DNA of 64,000 nucleotides from Lactiplantibacillus xiangfangensis (GCF_001438845.1 NZ_JQCL01000057.1:1-64000); one strand, 5' to 3'. Shown: positions 42,264 through 51,345, numbered from the stretch's first letter. Notes: generated by a model not told the origin, from the sequence alone. Made by a program: numbers and translations.

Positions 42264-43538
42264 ATGGTTGCGATTGATTTACCATACGACAAGAAGACGA
42301 TTACCGCTGAAATTCCTGATGAAAATTTCGCTGGTAAGCTCGTCTCACAAGCTGCAACATATCATAACAAATTATCCGAAAGCGAAACGGTTGAAAAATC
42401 GTTGGATAACCCAATTGGGTCCGCAAAATTAGAAGAACTTGCTAAAGGCAAAAAGAACATTGTTATCATTAGTTCAGACCATACCCGGCCAGTACCATCA
42501 CATATTATTACCCCAATTCTTTTACGGCGTTTGCGTTCCGTTGCACCAGATGCACGGATCCGGATTTTAGTAGCCACCGGTTTCCACCGGCCTTCAACCC
42601 ACGAAGAATTAGTTAATAAATATGGCGAAGACATCGTGAACAATGAAGAAATCGTGATGCACGTTTCGACCGACGACAGCTCAATGGTCAAAATCGGTCA
42701 ATTACCTTCAGGTGGGGACTGCATTATTAACAAAGTCGCTGCGGAAGCCGACTTACTCATTTCTGAAGGCTTTATTGAATCCCACTTCTTCGCCGGTTTC
42801 TCCGGTGGTCGGAAGTCCGTTTTGCCAGGGGTCGCTTCTTATAAGACGATCATGGCCAACCATTCTGGTGAATTCATCAACTCACCAAAGGCGCGGACTG
42901 GGAACTTAATGCATAACCCAATTCATAAAGATATGGTTTACGCTGCGCGTACGGCTAAATTAGCTTTCATTGTCAACGTTGTTTTAGATGAAGATAAGAA
43001 GATTATTGGGTCGTTCGCCGGTGATATGGAAGCCGCACATAAAGTTGGTTGTGACTTTGTTAAGGACCTTTCCAGTGTGCCTGGAATCGACTGTGACATT
43101 GCCATCTCAACCAATGGTGGTTACCCACTTGATCAAAATATCTATCAAGCCGTTAAAGGGATGACCGCTGCCGAAGCAACGAACAAAGAAGGCGGCACGA
43201 TCGTCATGGTTGCTGGTGCGCGTGATGGTCATGGTGGCGAAGGGTTCTTCCATAACTTGGCCGACGTTGACGATCCTAAAGAATTCTTGGATCAAGCCAT
43301 CAATACACCACGCTTAAAGACGATTCCTGACCAATGGACCGCACAAATTTTTGCCCGGATCCTGGTTCACCATCACGTCATCTTCGTCTCAGATTTAGTT
43401 GATCCAGAACTAATTACGGGGATGCACATGGAATTAGCTAAGAGTTTGGATGAAGCCATGGAAATGGCCTACGCCCGTGAAGGCAAAGCTGCCAAAGTAA
43501 CGGTCGTTCCAGACGGTCTTGGCGTTATCGTGAAATAG
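42264..43538 (+). CDS. larA: LarA, nickel-pincer lactate racemase
   Basis: 424 residues. Interconverts D- and L-lactate using the nickel-pincer nucleotide attached to K184. D72, R75, H108, H174, K184 and H200 are all where the L. plantarum structure has them. AGGAUGG-type region and ATG start at 42264. First gene of larA-B-C1-C2-D-E; larB starts at the next base after the stop, so they are tightly coupled. Cytoplasmic. Provides D-lactate for cell wall precursors when only L-lactate is present. Expression is set by LarR and the L:D lactate ratio. Confidence 0.97.
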   Translation: MVAIDLPYDKKTITAEIPDENFAGKLVSQAATYHNKLSESETVEKSLDNPIGSAKLEELAKGKKNIVIISSDHTRPVPSHIITPILLRRLRSVAPDARIRILVATGFHRPSTHEELVNKYGEDIVNNEEIVMHVSTDDSSMVKIGQLPSGGDCIINKVAAEADLLISEGFIESHFFAGFSGGRKSVLPGVASYKTIMANHSGEFINSPKARTGNLMHNPIHKDMVYAARTAKLAFIVNVVLDEDKKIIGSFAGDMEAAHKVGCDFVKDLSSVPGIDCDIAISTNGGYPLDQNIYQAVKGMTAAEATNKEGGTIVMVAGARDGHGGEGFFHNLADVDDPKEFLDQAINTPRLKTIPDQWTAQIFARILVHHHVIFVSDLVDPELITGMHMELAKSLDEAMEMAYAREGKAAKVTVVPDGLGVIVK

Positions 43539-44285
43539 ATGGCAACGTTGACAACCGCTGAAATTTTACAACGGGTCGCGGCGGGAACGCTGTCGCCTGA
43601 AGATGCGACGAGCCAGTTAGAAGCCGCTCAGACCGCTGACTTAGGTTTTGCCAGTGTTGATCTGAGTCGTCAAAAACGGAATGGGTTTCCAGAAGTCGTT
43701 TACGGCGCGGGCAAGACCGCACCGCAAATTGCGGGAATCGTGAAGGCGATGACCAATCAAACCCTGCCAATTTTAACGACCCGGTTATCACCGGAAAAGT
43801 TTGCGGCGCTCCAACCAGCACTGCCGACTGCGGTTTATCACGAAAAGGCCCAGTGTATGACGGTCGGTAAAATGCCTACGCCGAAAAGTGATGACTACAT
43901 TGCAGTCGTCACGGCCGGGACTTCTGACCAACCAGTTGCTGAAGAAGCGGCGGTGACGGCGGAAGCCTTTGGTAACCACGTTGAACGGGTCTACGACGTT
44001 GGCGTGGCCGGTATTCACCGGTTATTCGCCCGGTTAGACGTTATTCGGGGTGCCAAAGTGGTGATCGTCATTGCTGGGATGGAAGGCGCTTTAGCCAGTG
44101 TCGTTGGTGGGTTGATCGACAAGCCGTTGATCGCCGTTCCGACGAGTATCGGCTACGGGACGAATTTCCAAGGAATGACCGCGCTTTTGACCATGCTGAA
44201 TAGCTGTGCGTCCGGTATCACCGTTGTCAATATTGATAACGGATTTGGTGCGGCGTACTCAGCTAGCATGATTAATCAATTGTAA
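43539..44285 (+). CDS. larB: LarB, NaAD carboxylase/hydrolase
   Basis: 248 residues. First enzyme of cofactor synthesis: it carboxylates nicotinic acid adenine dinucleotide at C5 and cleaves the phosphoanhydride to give pyridinium-3,5-biscarboxylic acid mononucleotide. The C-terminal half has the PurE-like fold ([20 protein letters not shown] and [21 protein letters not shown]). Starts directly at the larA stop. Confidence 0.94.
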   Translation: MATLTTAEILQRVAAGTLSPEDATSQLEAAQTADLGFASVDLSRQKRNGFPEVVYGAGKTAPQIAGIVKAMTNQTLPILTTRLSPEKFAALQPALPTAVYHEKAQCMTVGKMPTPKSDDYIAVVTAGTSDQPVAEEAAVTAEAFGNHVERVYDVGVAGIHRLFARLDVIRGAKVVIVIAGMEGALASVVGGLIDKPLIAVPTSIGYGTNFQGMTALLTMLNSCASGITVVNIDNGFGAAYSASMINQL

Positions 44286-44319
44286 AATTCAGATAACGAA
44301 ACCAAGAGAGGAATTCAAG

Positions 44320-45180
44320 ATGCGAACACTTTATTTAGATGCGTTTTCCGGTATTAGTGGGGATATGTTTTTAGGTGCCATGCTGGATCTCGGCTTGGAC
44401 TTTGACCAATTAAAAACGGAATTAGCCAAGTTACACGTTCATGGGTACGAGTTGACCCGCGAACGGTTAGCAAAAAGCAGTATTTACGGGACCAGTTTTG
44501 ACGTTCAAGTTGCTGGCGGTAAGGACCATGGGTTTGTTGAACATACCCATGAACACCATCACCACGCAGATGAAGACGAAGTCCACCAACACACGCACGA
44601 CGAGCATGGGCATGATCACCACGACCACGCTGGTCATCACCATCATCATGGTGAAGCCCGGCATTTAACGGATATTTTGCAGTTGATCGATGCTAGTGAT
44701 CTATCGGATCACGTTAAGGCTCATGCCACCGCCATTTTTACCGAAATTGCGAAGGCGGAAGCCACCGTGCACCATATGCCATTGGCCGACGTTCACTTTC
44801 ATGAAGTGGGTGCGCTTGATTCCATCGTGGATATCGTTGGTTGTTGTGTCGCTTTGGAACTAATGGACATCGACGAAGTCTTATCATCACCATTGACGGA
44901 CGGTAGCGGCTTTATCAACGTGGCTCACGGCCAGATGCCGGTTCCCGTTCCTGCTGTGATGCAAATGCGGGTCGGCAGTCGTATTCCGATTCAACAACGG
45001 TTAGATATTCATACCGAGTTGATTACGCCAACTGGGATGGGCATCGTCAAGACCTTAGTTCAAGATTTTGGCCCGTTACCCGAAGATGCCACACCGTTAA
45101 AAATCGGTTATGGTTTCGGGAAACGGGAAACGGGCGGTTTTAACGCTTTACGTGCCGTTTTATTCGAAAAAAAAAACTAA
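44320..45180 (+). CDS. larC1: LarC1, N-terminal part of nickel insertase LarC
   Basis: 286 residues in frame, with AGAGAGG upstream. LarC inserts nickel into the P2TMN cofactor using CTP. A long His-rich stretch (about 68-118, with HEHHHH, HDHHDH and HHHHH) is probably a nickel store. The frame closes at TAA 45178-45180, right after ten A. A -1 slip on this run joins it to larC2, giving a full LarC of about 440 residues. Confidence 0.94.
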   Translation: MRTLYLDAFSGISGDMFLGAMLDLGLDFDQLKTELAKLHVHGYELTRERLAKSSIYGTSFDVQVAGGKDHGFVEHTHEHHHHADEDEVHQHTHDEHGHDHHDHAGHHHHHGEARHLTDILQLIDASDLSDHVKAHATAIFTEIAKAEATVHHMPLADVHFHEVGALDSIVDIVGCCVALELMDIDEVLSSPLTDGSGFINVAHGQMPVPVPAVMQMRVGSRIPIQQRLDIHTELITPTGMGIVKTLVQDFGPLPEDATPLKIGYGFGKRETGGFNALRAVLFEKKN

Positions 45181-45183
45181 GTC
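45167..45183 (+). other. Programmed -1 frameshift site in larC
   Basis: A run of ten A (45167-45176) precedes CTAA. In the larC1 phase it reads GAA AAA AAA AAC TAA. A slip back by one gives AAA AAA AAA CTA AGT, and the frame then stays open through 45650 into larC2. Frameshifting at this locus has been reported for L. plantarum. Confidence 0.88.
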
Positions 45184-45218
45184 ATCAGGTCGTTAACCGA
45201 ACCAAGGATGACGTTTTG

Positions 45219-45650
45219 ATGATTGAAGCCAACTTAGATGATCAAACTGGTGAAGGATTAGGTTACGTCATGGACCAACTGTTAACGGCGGGGGCCTACG
45301 ACGTGTTCTTCACCCCGATTCAAATGAAAAAGAATCGGCCGGCGACGAAACTGACCGTTTTGGGAAACGTTCAGGCAAAAGCCGCCCTCACTAAATTGAT
45401 CTTGAGTGAGACCAGTACGATTGGTGTCCGTTATCAGACGTGGCATCGCACGATCATGAAGCGCCATTTTATGACGGTTGAAACCCCGTATGGTCCGGTG
45501 CAATTGAAAATTGCGACTTATGACAACATTACGAAAAAAACACCGGAATACGCGGACTGCGCTAAGTTAGCACAGCAGTTCCATATTCCGCTGCGAACAG
45601 TTTATCAGGCGGCAATCGTTGCTGCTGCGCAGTTGGACGAGGAGGACTAG
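45219..45650 (+). CDS. larC2: LarC2, C-terminal part of LarC
   Basis: 143 residues from ATG 45219 if started on its own; in the frameshifted product the phase is continuous from the A10 run. It holds the CTP-binding catalytic part (MIEANLDDQTGEGLGYVMD). AAGGA about 10 bases upstream of the ATG could support independent translation as well. larD follows after a 4-base gap. Confidence 0.9.
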   Translation: MIEANLDDQTGEGLGYVMDQLLTAGAYDVFFTPIQMKKNRPATKLTVLGNVQAKAALTKLILSETSTIGVRYQTWHRTIMKRHFMTVETPYGPVQLKIATYDNITKKTPEYADCAKLAQQFHIPLRTVYQAAIVAAAQLDEED

Positions 45651-45654
45651 ATTT

Positions 45655-46368
45655 TTGGTACATCAATTATTTGCTGAATTCATGGGAACGGCTTTGATGA
45701 TTATTTTTGGGGTCGGTGTTCATTGTAGTTCAGTCCTGAAGGGAACTAAGTACCGGGGTTCCGGTCATATTTTTGCCATCACAACTTGGGGTTTTGGGAT
45801 TAGTATTGCACTTTTTATTTTTGGAAATGTTTGTATCAACCCCGCGATGGTATTAGCACAATGCTTACTTGGTAACTTGCCGTGGAGTAGCTTTATTCCT
45901 TACTCCGTTGCTGAAGTGCTAGGTGGGGTGGTTGGTTCCGTGATCGTTTGGATCATGTATGCTGACCATTTCAAAGCATCGACGGGTGAAATTTCACCCA
46001 TTACGATTCGGAACTTATTCTGTACGGCACCAGCTGTACGGAACTTACCACGGAACTTCTTCGTTGAATTTTTCGATACCTTTATTTTCATCTCAGGTAT
46101 TTTAGCGATTTCAACGATCAAGACACCGGGAATCGTGCCAATTGGTGTTGGACTGCTTGTCTGGGCCATTGGGATGGGACTAGGTGGTCCGACTGGGTTC
46201 GCCATGAACCTTGCACGGGACATGGGGCCCCGGATCGCGCATGCCATCTTACCGATTGCTAATAAAGCAGATAGCGATTGGCAATACGGAATCATTGTTC
46301 CCGGAATCGCACCATTTGTCGGCGCTGCGGCAGCCGCTTGGTTTATGCATGGATTTTTTGGAATTTAA
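45655..46368 (+). CDS. larD: LarD (GlpF1), lactic acid aquaglyceroporin
   Basis: 237 residues, six membrane segments. The first pore loop is INPAMVLAQ with NPA; the second is GFAMNLARDMGPR, where NPA is changed to NLA, as in glycerol-type channels. The start is TTG 45655 with GGAGG 9 bases upstream; the longer frame from 45619 lies inside larC2. Speeds lactic acid movement across the membrane. Fifth product of the lar operon. Confidence 0.9.
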   Translation: MVHQLFAEFMGTALMIIFGVGVHCSSVLKGTKYRGSGHIFAITTWGFGISIALFIFGNVCINPAMVLAQCLLGNLPWSSFIPYSVAEVLGGVVGSVIVWIMYADHFKASTGEISPITIRNLFCTAPAVRNLPRNFFVEFFDTFIFISGILAISTIKTPGIVPIGVGLLVWAIGMGLGGPTGFAMNLARDMGPRIAHAILPIANKADSDWQYGIIVPGIAPFVGAAAAAWFMHGFFGI

Positions 46369-46403
46369 CTAGTTAATTAAAATAAAAAAAGAAGGCTATT
46401 AAT

Positions 46404-47234
46404 ATGTCAACATTAGCAGAAAAGAAAGCAACGTTAACGAGTTTATTAAAAGGTTTAAAAAAGGTCACAGTGGCCTTTTCTGGCGGGATTGACAGTACGT
46501 TAGTATTAAAGATGGCATTAAACGTTTTAGGTAAAGAAAACGTTGTTGCCGTTGTTGCTAACTCTGAATTATTCACCGATGAAGAATTCGACAAAGCTGT
46601 TAGCTTAGCAGAAGAATTAGGTGCCAACGTTCAAACAACGACGTTAGACTACTTAAGCGACGAACACATCAAGCAAAACACCCCTGATAGCTGGTACTTT
46701 GCTAAAAAGATGTTCTACGATCGTTTGAACGACTTAGCTACTGCTAATGGTAGCAACGCCGTTTTAGACGGGATGATCAAGAACGATGAAAATGACTACC
46801 GTCCTGGTTTGAAGGCCCGCACCGAAGCTGGCGCACGGAGCTTATTACAAGAAGCCGACTTCTTCAAAGTTGATGTTCGTGCTTTAGCACAAGAATTAGG
46901 GTTAACTAACTGGAACAAGGTTGCTTCTTGCTCCGTATCTTCACGTTTCCCATACAACACGACTTTAACGCATGAAAACATCGCGCAAGTTATGGCTGCT
47001 GAAAAATATTTACGTAGCTTAGGCTTCCCAACGGTTCGTGTTCGTTTCCACGAAGACATTGCTCGGATTGAATTACCAGAAGCCCGGATCGGTGACTTCT
47101 TGGTCTTCAACGACCGTGTTAACCGTCAATTACAATCATTAGGTTTCCGTTACGTTACCTTAGACTTAGGCGGTTTCCGTAGTGGTCGGATGAACGATAC
47201 CCTGACGAAACAACAAGTTGAAGCTTTCGCTTAA
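46404..47234 (+). CDS. larE: LarE, sacrificial sulfur transferase
   Basis: 276 residues. Adenylates P2CMN and gives sulfur from its own cysteine to make the thioacids of the cofactor. PP-loop SGGIDST at about 26-32; the sacrificial C176 in ASCSVSSRF. Codons are strikingly AT-rich and uniform (TTA for Leu), suggesting high expression. Last gene of the operon, followed by a terminator. Confidence 0.96.
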   Translation: MSTLAEKKATLTSLLKGLKKVTVAFSGGIDSTLVLKMALNVLGKENVVAVVANSELFTDEEFDKAVSLAEELGANVQTTTLDYLSDEHIKQNTPDSWYFAKKMFYDRLNDLATANGSNAVLDGMIKNDENDYRPGLKARTEAGARSLLQEADFFKVDVRALAQELGLTNWNKVASCSVSSRFPYNTTLTHENIAQVMAAEKYLRSLGFPTVRVRFHEDIARIELPEARIGDFLVFNDRVNRQLQSLGFRYVTLDLGGFRSGRMNDTLTKQQVEAFA

Positions 47235-47241
47235 TTTATCT

Positions 47242-47285
47242 AAAAAAATGGTGCCTCAGAAATATTTCTGGGACACCATTTTTAT
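47242..47285 (+). terminator. Terminator of the larABCDE operon
   Basis: AAAAAATGGTG and CACCATTTTT arms, with inner CTCAGAAA pairing (one or two mismatches). Confidence 0.75.
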
Positions 47286-47305
47286 TACAGTCATTTTCCG
47301 TCTCC

Positions 47306-47470
47306 AGGGCTGAGAATGTCCACTCGCTATGCGGCCCGGTCCGAGCCTGAAAAGCGGTCTCGGCCCTCGGTTTGGAGCCTTGTAAAGTGCAACAAGGCTC
47401 CAAACACGTCCGGTGGTGTAGGCCTAAAGCGCCAACACCACTCTCACGGCGAGTGAACGTTTTCAGCCCT
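47306..47470. ncRNA. Cloverleaf-like structured element, function unknown
   Basis: An outer stem of about 21 pairs (47306-47327 with 47449-47470; one mismatch, two G-U) encloses three hairpins: about 47341-47364 (CCGAG/CTCGG), 47370-47405 (14-bp perfect, GTTTGGAGCC arm) and 47412-47442 (GTGGTGT/ACACCAC plus GGC/GCC). It lies between two terminators, has no open frame, and is much more GC-rich than the flanks. It could be a small RNA or a dispersed DNA repeat. Confidence 0.5.
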
Positions 47471-47511
47471 TGCGACTAGTTTGCTTCTTACTAGTTAGAA
47501 TGAGTGATGAC

Positions 47512-47563
47512 AAAATGAGTTGTCGTACACTTGAAATTTAAGTGTGTGGCAACTCATTTTTTG
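47512..47563. terminator. Terminator of the minus-strand oxidoreductase
   Basis: AAAATGAGTTG and CAACTCATTTT arms with inner ACACTT/AAGTGT; T-rich on both strands. Confidence 0.75.
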
Positions 47564-47588
47564 TTTTTAAATAAAGGTTACTGCTTAA

Positions 47589-48557
47589 TTAGTCAAAATT
47601 AACGACTAATTTACCCGTCACCTGATGTGCTTGAATCTGTGCGAGGCCGGTAGCGAGTTGCTCGCGGGTCAAGACCTGACTGATCAACGGATTGACTTGA
47701 TCCTTGGCAATTTTTGCCAGTAACTCAAAGGCCATCTGACCTAAATCGGCGATTTGAGTCGGATTACCACTTCGGTGCGCACCGCCTAAATCTAAGTTAC
47801 TGATCGTAATTGCCTGTTTGGCTGGAAATGCAGGGGGATTTAAGACGCAGACCAGCTGGCCGTTATAGGCGAGGCGGGGAAAGTCCGCTTCAGCGTTGCC
47901 CACTGTGTTGATGATGAGATCAACCCCTTGTCCGGCCGTTAATGCCTGAATTTTAGCGGTCACGTTTTCGGCGTGGTAATCGATTTGGGCGTCCGGTTTT
48001 AATTTGGCAACGAAGGCTTGCTTGCCCTTGGAAACCGTGGTGTAAACGGTTTTTCCGGCCTGCTTCGCTAACTGAATCGCCATACTGCCGACTCCGCCAG
48101 CACCGGCGTGAATCAGGACCGTCTGGACGTTGTTCAGATTAGCCTTGCGATAAAGGGCTTGGTAGGCCGTTAACCCGGCACACAGGCTTCCCGCCGCAGT
48201 CTCAAAGTTGACGGTGGTTGGGATATCTGCGAGGGCGTCCGCTGGAAAACTAACGTATTCGGCAAAACAACCGTCTTCGCTGAGATTGCCGTGGCCGCAC
48301 ACTCGCTGACCGGGCCGGAAATTATGGACGTCGGCACCGACCGCTTCAATGATGCCCGCCACGTCTAAGCCTAAAGTGTGGGGATAAGTCCAATCGGGAT
48401 GGGGTCCGGTAAACACCTTATAATCGACCGGATTTAAGCCAACTGACTGGGTCTTAATTAAAACTTCGTTAGGCTCGATGGTTGGCATTGGGCGTTCCTG
48501 CCATTCCAAGTCGGTTAAACGATGGGCGCTTGCGGTAGGCACAACTAAAGCTTGCAT
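47589..48557 (-). CDS. Zinc-binding alcohol dehydrogenase-family quinone oxidoreductase
   Basis: 322 residues, MDR superfamily, zinc-independent. N-terminal GroES-like domain (MQALVVPTASAHRLTDLEW), then a Rossmann domain with HAGAGGVGSMAIQLAKQAG at about 149-167. LGLDVAGIIEAVG is the usual substrate-domain motif. GAGTG lies 8 bases before ATG. Likely reduces quinones or enones with NADPH. Monocistronic. Confidence 0.84.
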   Translation of the reverse strand: MQALVVPTASAHRLTDLEWQERPMPTIEPNEVLIKTQSVGLNPVDYKVFTGPHPDWTYPHTLGLDVAGIIEAVGADVHNFRPGQRVCGHGNLSEDGCFAEYVSFPADALADIPTTVNFETAAGSLCAGLTAYQALYRKANLNNVQTVLIHAGAGGVGSMAIQLAKQAGKTVYTTVSKGKQAFVAKLKPDAQIDYHAENVTAKIQALTAGQGVDLIINTVGNAEADFPRLAYNGQLVCVLNPPAFPAKQAITISNLDLGGAHRSGNPTQIADLGQMAFELLAKIAKDQVNPLISQVLTREQLATGLAQIQAHQVTGKLVVNFD

Positions 48558-48670
48558 GAATTGTCACTCTTTTCTTCGTATTTTGGGGATTGCCTCCATT
48601 ATAACTGCTTTAGTTAGGATATTTGAACGAAAAGCTGGTTGTTAGACAGTTACGTAAAAAGTGTAAAATG

Positions 48671-48716
48671 TTGTTTTAAAACAAAGATTGACGATAGCGG
48701 TTACAATCATTAAACT
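48671..48716 (+). promoter_or_regulatory. Promoter of the thiamine salvage operon
   Basis: TTGACG (48688-48693), a 17-base spacer and TAAACT (48711-48716). A perfect palindrome TTGTTTTAAAACAA lies at 48671-48684, just ahead of the -35. Confidence 0.6.
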
Positions 48717-48744
48717 AAAGTTAATCAAACTAAATAACAATTAA

Positions 48745-48832
48745 CACTAGGGGTGTCCAAAAATGGGCTGAGATGGTGCTGTGAGCACCGATCCCTTTGA
48801 ACCTGTAAGTTCAGACTTGCGTAGGGAAAGTG
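48745..48832 (+). promoter_or_regulatory. TPP riboswitch (THI element)
   Basis: Conserved blocks are in order: ACTAGGGGTGTCC, GGGCTGAGATGG, a variable hairpin GGTGCTGTGAGCACC, CCCTTTGAACCTG, AAGTTCAGACTTGCGTAGGG. Binding of thiamine pyrophosphate should favour the terminator at 48850 and switch off thiMDE. Confidence 0.95.
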
Positions 48833-48849
48833 TCACAGCTGATAGTTAG

Positions 48850-48890
48850 CGACCACTCGATCAATGCATGTTGATCAGTGGTCGTTTTTT
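48850..48890 (+). terminator. Riboswitch-controlled terminator
   Basis: CGACCACT-C-GATCAA with perfect complement after a 6-base loop, then six T. It forms the expression platform of the TPP riboswitch. Confidence 0.88.
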
Positions 48891-48920
48891 GGTTGGGCAT
48901 GCCAATTAAAGGAGCGATCG

Positions 48921-49712
48921 ATGATGAAATTAGCATTATTAAACGAATTACGTGATCAAAACCCAGTTGTTTTTAACATTGCCAACTTTGTGACGGTTCA
49001 AGACGTTGCTAACGGCCTGAACGCCCTCGGTGCGTCGCCCATCATGTCAGCAGAAGTTCAAGAAGCTGAGACGATGGTTCAAATTGCGGGCGCGGTTTGC
49101 ATCAATTTAGGGACCCTCACGGAACAGCAAATTCACCAGATGCACGTGGTGGGGCAATTTGCTAATCAGTATCATAAGCCCGTTGTTTTAGACCCCGTCG
49201 CTGTCGGGGCGGTTCCGTACCGAAAGGCCGTTGCGGCTGCTTTGTTGGAAGCCATTGACGTTGCGATCATTCGTGGAAACGCCGGTGAAATTGCAGCGTT
49301 GGCCGACATTGATTGGCAAGCTAAGGGGATTGACGCTGGGAAGGGTCAGGGTGATTTGGTTGAAATCGCTAAAGCCTGTGCGCAAAAGTACCACTGTTGC
49401 GTAATTTTGTCCGGGCCAACCGATGTGATTACGGATGGCACGCGCGTTGCACAAGTTCATAATGGCACGCCGCTATTTCAACTACACGTTGGTTCGGGTG
49501 ACCTGCTTTCAAGCATTGTGGCGGCGTTTACCGCTGTCAACGATGATTACTTTGAGGCGGCCCAGACGGCGTGCCTAGTTTTGGCAGCGACTGGCGAACT
49601 CGTGGCTAGTCAGTTAACGGCGGACCGGCCAGCCACGTTTGCCGTTGATTTGATCGATAAACTCAGTTTGGTAAAAGTATCAGAAATTACCGATATTACA
49701 GTAATAAATTAG
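48921..49712 (+). CDS. thiM: ThiM, hydroxyethylthiazole kinase
   Basis: 263 residues. Phosphorylates 4-methyl-5-(2-hydroxyethyl)thiazole for thiamine salvage. Ribokinase-like fold with NIANFVTVQDVANGL near the start and VGSGDLLSSIVAAF near 194-207, the catalytic G-[ST]-G-D-like loop (here GSGD). A longer frame from 48864 is rejected because it starts inside the terminator; AAAGGAG precedes 48921. First gene of thiM-thiD-thiE. Confidence 0.94.
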   Translation: MMKLALLNELRDQNPVVFNIANFVTVQDVANGLNALGASPIMSAEVQEAETMVQIAGAVCINLGTLTEQQIHQMHVVGQFANQYHKPVVLDPVAVGAVPYRKAVAAALLEAIDVAIIRGNAGEIAALADIDWQAKGIDAGKGQGDLVEIAKACAQKYHCCVILSGPTDVITDGTRVAQVHNGTPLFQLHVGSGDLLSSIVAAFTAVNDDYFEAAQTACLVLAATGELVASQLTADRPATFAVDLIDKLSLVKVSEITDITVIN

Positions 49713-49731
49713 AAATCAAGGGGGCTAGGAT

Positions 49732-50556
49732 ATGAATGAATTTCCACAAGTGCTAACGATCGCGGGGACTGATAGTGGTGGCGGTGCTGGGGTGATGGCT
49801 GATTTGAAAACCATGCAGGCCCGGCACGTTTTCGGTACGGCGGTCGTCGTCGCGGTGACCGCCCAAAATACGTTGGGTGTTCAAGACTTTATGGCGATGC
49901 CGACGAAATTAATCGATGAACAGTGTGCATCGCTAGCTGATGACTTTAACATTTTAGCGTGCAAAACGGGGATGTTAGCCGATGCCGAGCGCGTACACGC
50001 GGTCGTTGAAAATTTGCGCCGCTACGATTTTGGCCCACTGACGGTTGATCCCGTCATGATTGCCAAGGGTGGCGCACCGTTGTTAGCTGAGGATGCGATT
50101 CAAACGGTGCGTGACGAATTACTCCCACTGGCAACGGTCGTGACGCCCAATTTGCCCGAAGCCGAGAAGCTGACGGGTATGACGATTGCGGATAATGCGG
50201 CCATGGTGCAAGCCGGGCACGCATTACAAAAGTTAGGTGCTAAAAACGTGATTATTAAAGGTGGTCACGAAGCGGATCCCAAAATGGCTAATGACTTCGT
50301 TTTACTGGCTGACGGCTCGGCCTTCTGGTTAACCGCACCCCGGATTGCAACGGTCCGGACTCACGGCACGGGTGACACGTTGTCAGCATGCCTTACCGCA
50401 GAATTGGCGAAGGGCCAGTCGATGGCGCAAGCGATTCAAACGGCTAAAGCCTACGTTGCGGGCACGATTCAGGATACGATTCAAGTTGGCCATGGACACG
50501 GGCCGTTAAATCACTGGGCAACCCCGAGCGACGAGGTGACCATTCATGACGCTTAA
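49732..50556 (+). CDS. thiD: ThiD, HMP(-P) kinase
   Basis: 274 residues. Phosphorylates hydroxymethylpyrimidine and its monophosphate. Opens LTIAGTDSGGGAGVMADLKTMQ, with HGTGDTLSACLTAEL near residue 212 as catalytic loop. GGGGGC-type Shine-Dalgarno region lies upstream. Its end overlaps thiE by 11 bases, pointing to coupled translation. Confidence 0.93.
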   Translation: MNEFPQVLTIAGTDSGGGAGVMADLKTMQARHVFGTAVVVAVTAQNTLGVQDFMAMPTKLIDEQCASLADDFNILACKTGMLADAERVHAVVENLRRYDFGPLTVDPVMIAKGGAPLLAEDAIQTVRDELLPLATVVTPNLPEAEKLTGMTIADNAAMVQAGHALQKLGAKNVIIKGGHEADPKMANDFVLLADGSAFWLTAPRIATVRTHGTGDTLSACLTAELAKGQSMAQAIQTAKAYVAGTIQDTIQVGHGHGPLNHWATPSDEVTIHDA

Positions 50557-51202
50557 GTTTAATCGGAACCAGTTACGGGCTTACTTCGTTTGTGGGACGC
50601 AGGATGTGCCGGGAGCCAACCTTGAAACAGTGGTGCAATCAGCGTTAGACGCTGGCATTACCGCTTATCAATACCGAGATAAAGGGACTAGTCAGTTAAC
50701 GCCGAATGAGCGCCTGGCATTGGGGCGACAGTTGCATCAACGCTGTGCCGCTGCGAACGTGCCGTTTATTGTAGATGATGACGTTGAGCTGGCGCTTGCA
50801 TTGAACGCGGACGGCATTCACGTTGGTCAAAAGGATGATCGCGTCACGACGGTGTTGCAACGGGTCGCGGGGCAAATGTTTGTGGGCTTGTCGTGTTCAA
50901 CCTTAGCAGAGGTGGCCATTGCAAACCAAATTAGGGGGATCGCCTACATTGGAAGTGGGCCCATTTTCCCAACGACTTCAAAGGCGGATGCAGATCCAGT
51001 TGTCGGCTTGGCCGGTTTGAAACAGCTGGTGGCTCGTTCTCAGCGGCCAATCGTGGCCATTGGGGGAATTACCGAATCTCAGTTAAGACCGGTTGCGGCG
51101 ACTGGGGTAGCGGGCTCAGCGGTGATTTCCATGATTGCGCGCAGTACGGATATGCCGAGAACCGTGGGTGCCATGTTAACCGCCACGGCGTTTCAGTCAT
51201 GA
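50546..51202 (+). CDS. thiE: ThiE, thiamine phosphate synthase
   Basis: 218 residues, TIM barrel. Joins HMP-PP and thiazole phosphate to make thiamine phosphate. YRDKGTS (about 42-48) and the phosphate loops SGPIFPTTSK and IGGI are intact. No de novo thiC/thiG genes are near, so the operon salvages precursors from outside. Confidence 0.94.
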   Translation: MTLKFNRNQLRAYFVCGTQDVPGANLETVVQSALDAGITAYQYRDKGTSQLTPNERLALGRQLHQRCAAANVPFIVDDDVELALALNADGIHVGQKDDRVTTVLQRVAGQMFVGLSCSTLAEVAIANQIRGIAYIGSGPIFPTTSKADADPVVGLAGLKQLVARSQRPIVAIGGITESQLRPVAATGVAGSAVISMIARSTDMPRTVGAMLTATAFQS

Positions 51203-51311
51203 CGGAACGGGATGTCTTATAGTTAGGGACGGCAGTCTATTTGACTGGATGGTGGTAAAGCCAGTGCCGCTAAAACGGTCGTTAGTGAGTTGAACAATTA
51301 TTAAATTGAAT
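51203..51311. other. Gap after thiE, possible short gene tail
   Basis: No complete gene. A short open stretch ending LDGGKASAAKTVVSELNNY (about 51241-51302), preceded in another phase by VYLTG, resembles the C-terminus of a short-chain dehydrogenase. It could be a relic, but it is too short to be sure. Confidence 0.2.
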
Positions 51312-51345
51312 CCTAGGTTTCCAGTTTGGAACCTAGTTTTTTTGA
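51312..51345 (+). terminator. Terminator of thiMDE
   Basis: CTAGGTT-CC and GG-AACCTAG arms with a T7 tail. Confidence 0.75.

Noticed and set aside
47476-47496. ACTAGT...ACTAGT pair after the cloverleaf element
   Set aside because: Each ACTAGT is a palindrome by itself, so the pair says little about structure.
48864-49712. Longer ThiM from 48864
   Set aside because: The start lies in the riboswitch terminator stem; the good ribosome binding site is before 48921.
51226-51302. Short-chain dehydrogenase tail after thiE as a pseudogene
   Set aside because: Only about 20 residues, in two phases; too little to support a gene call.
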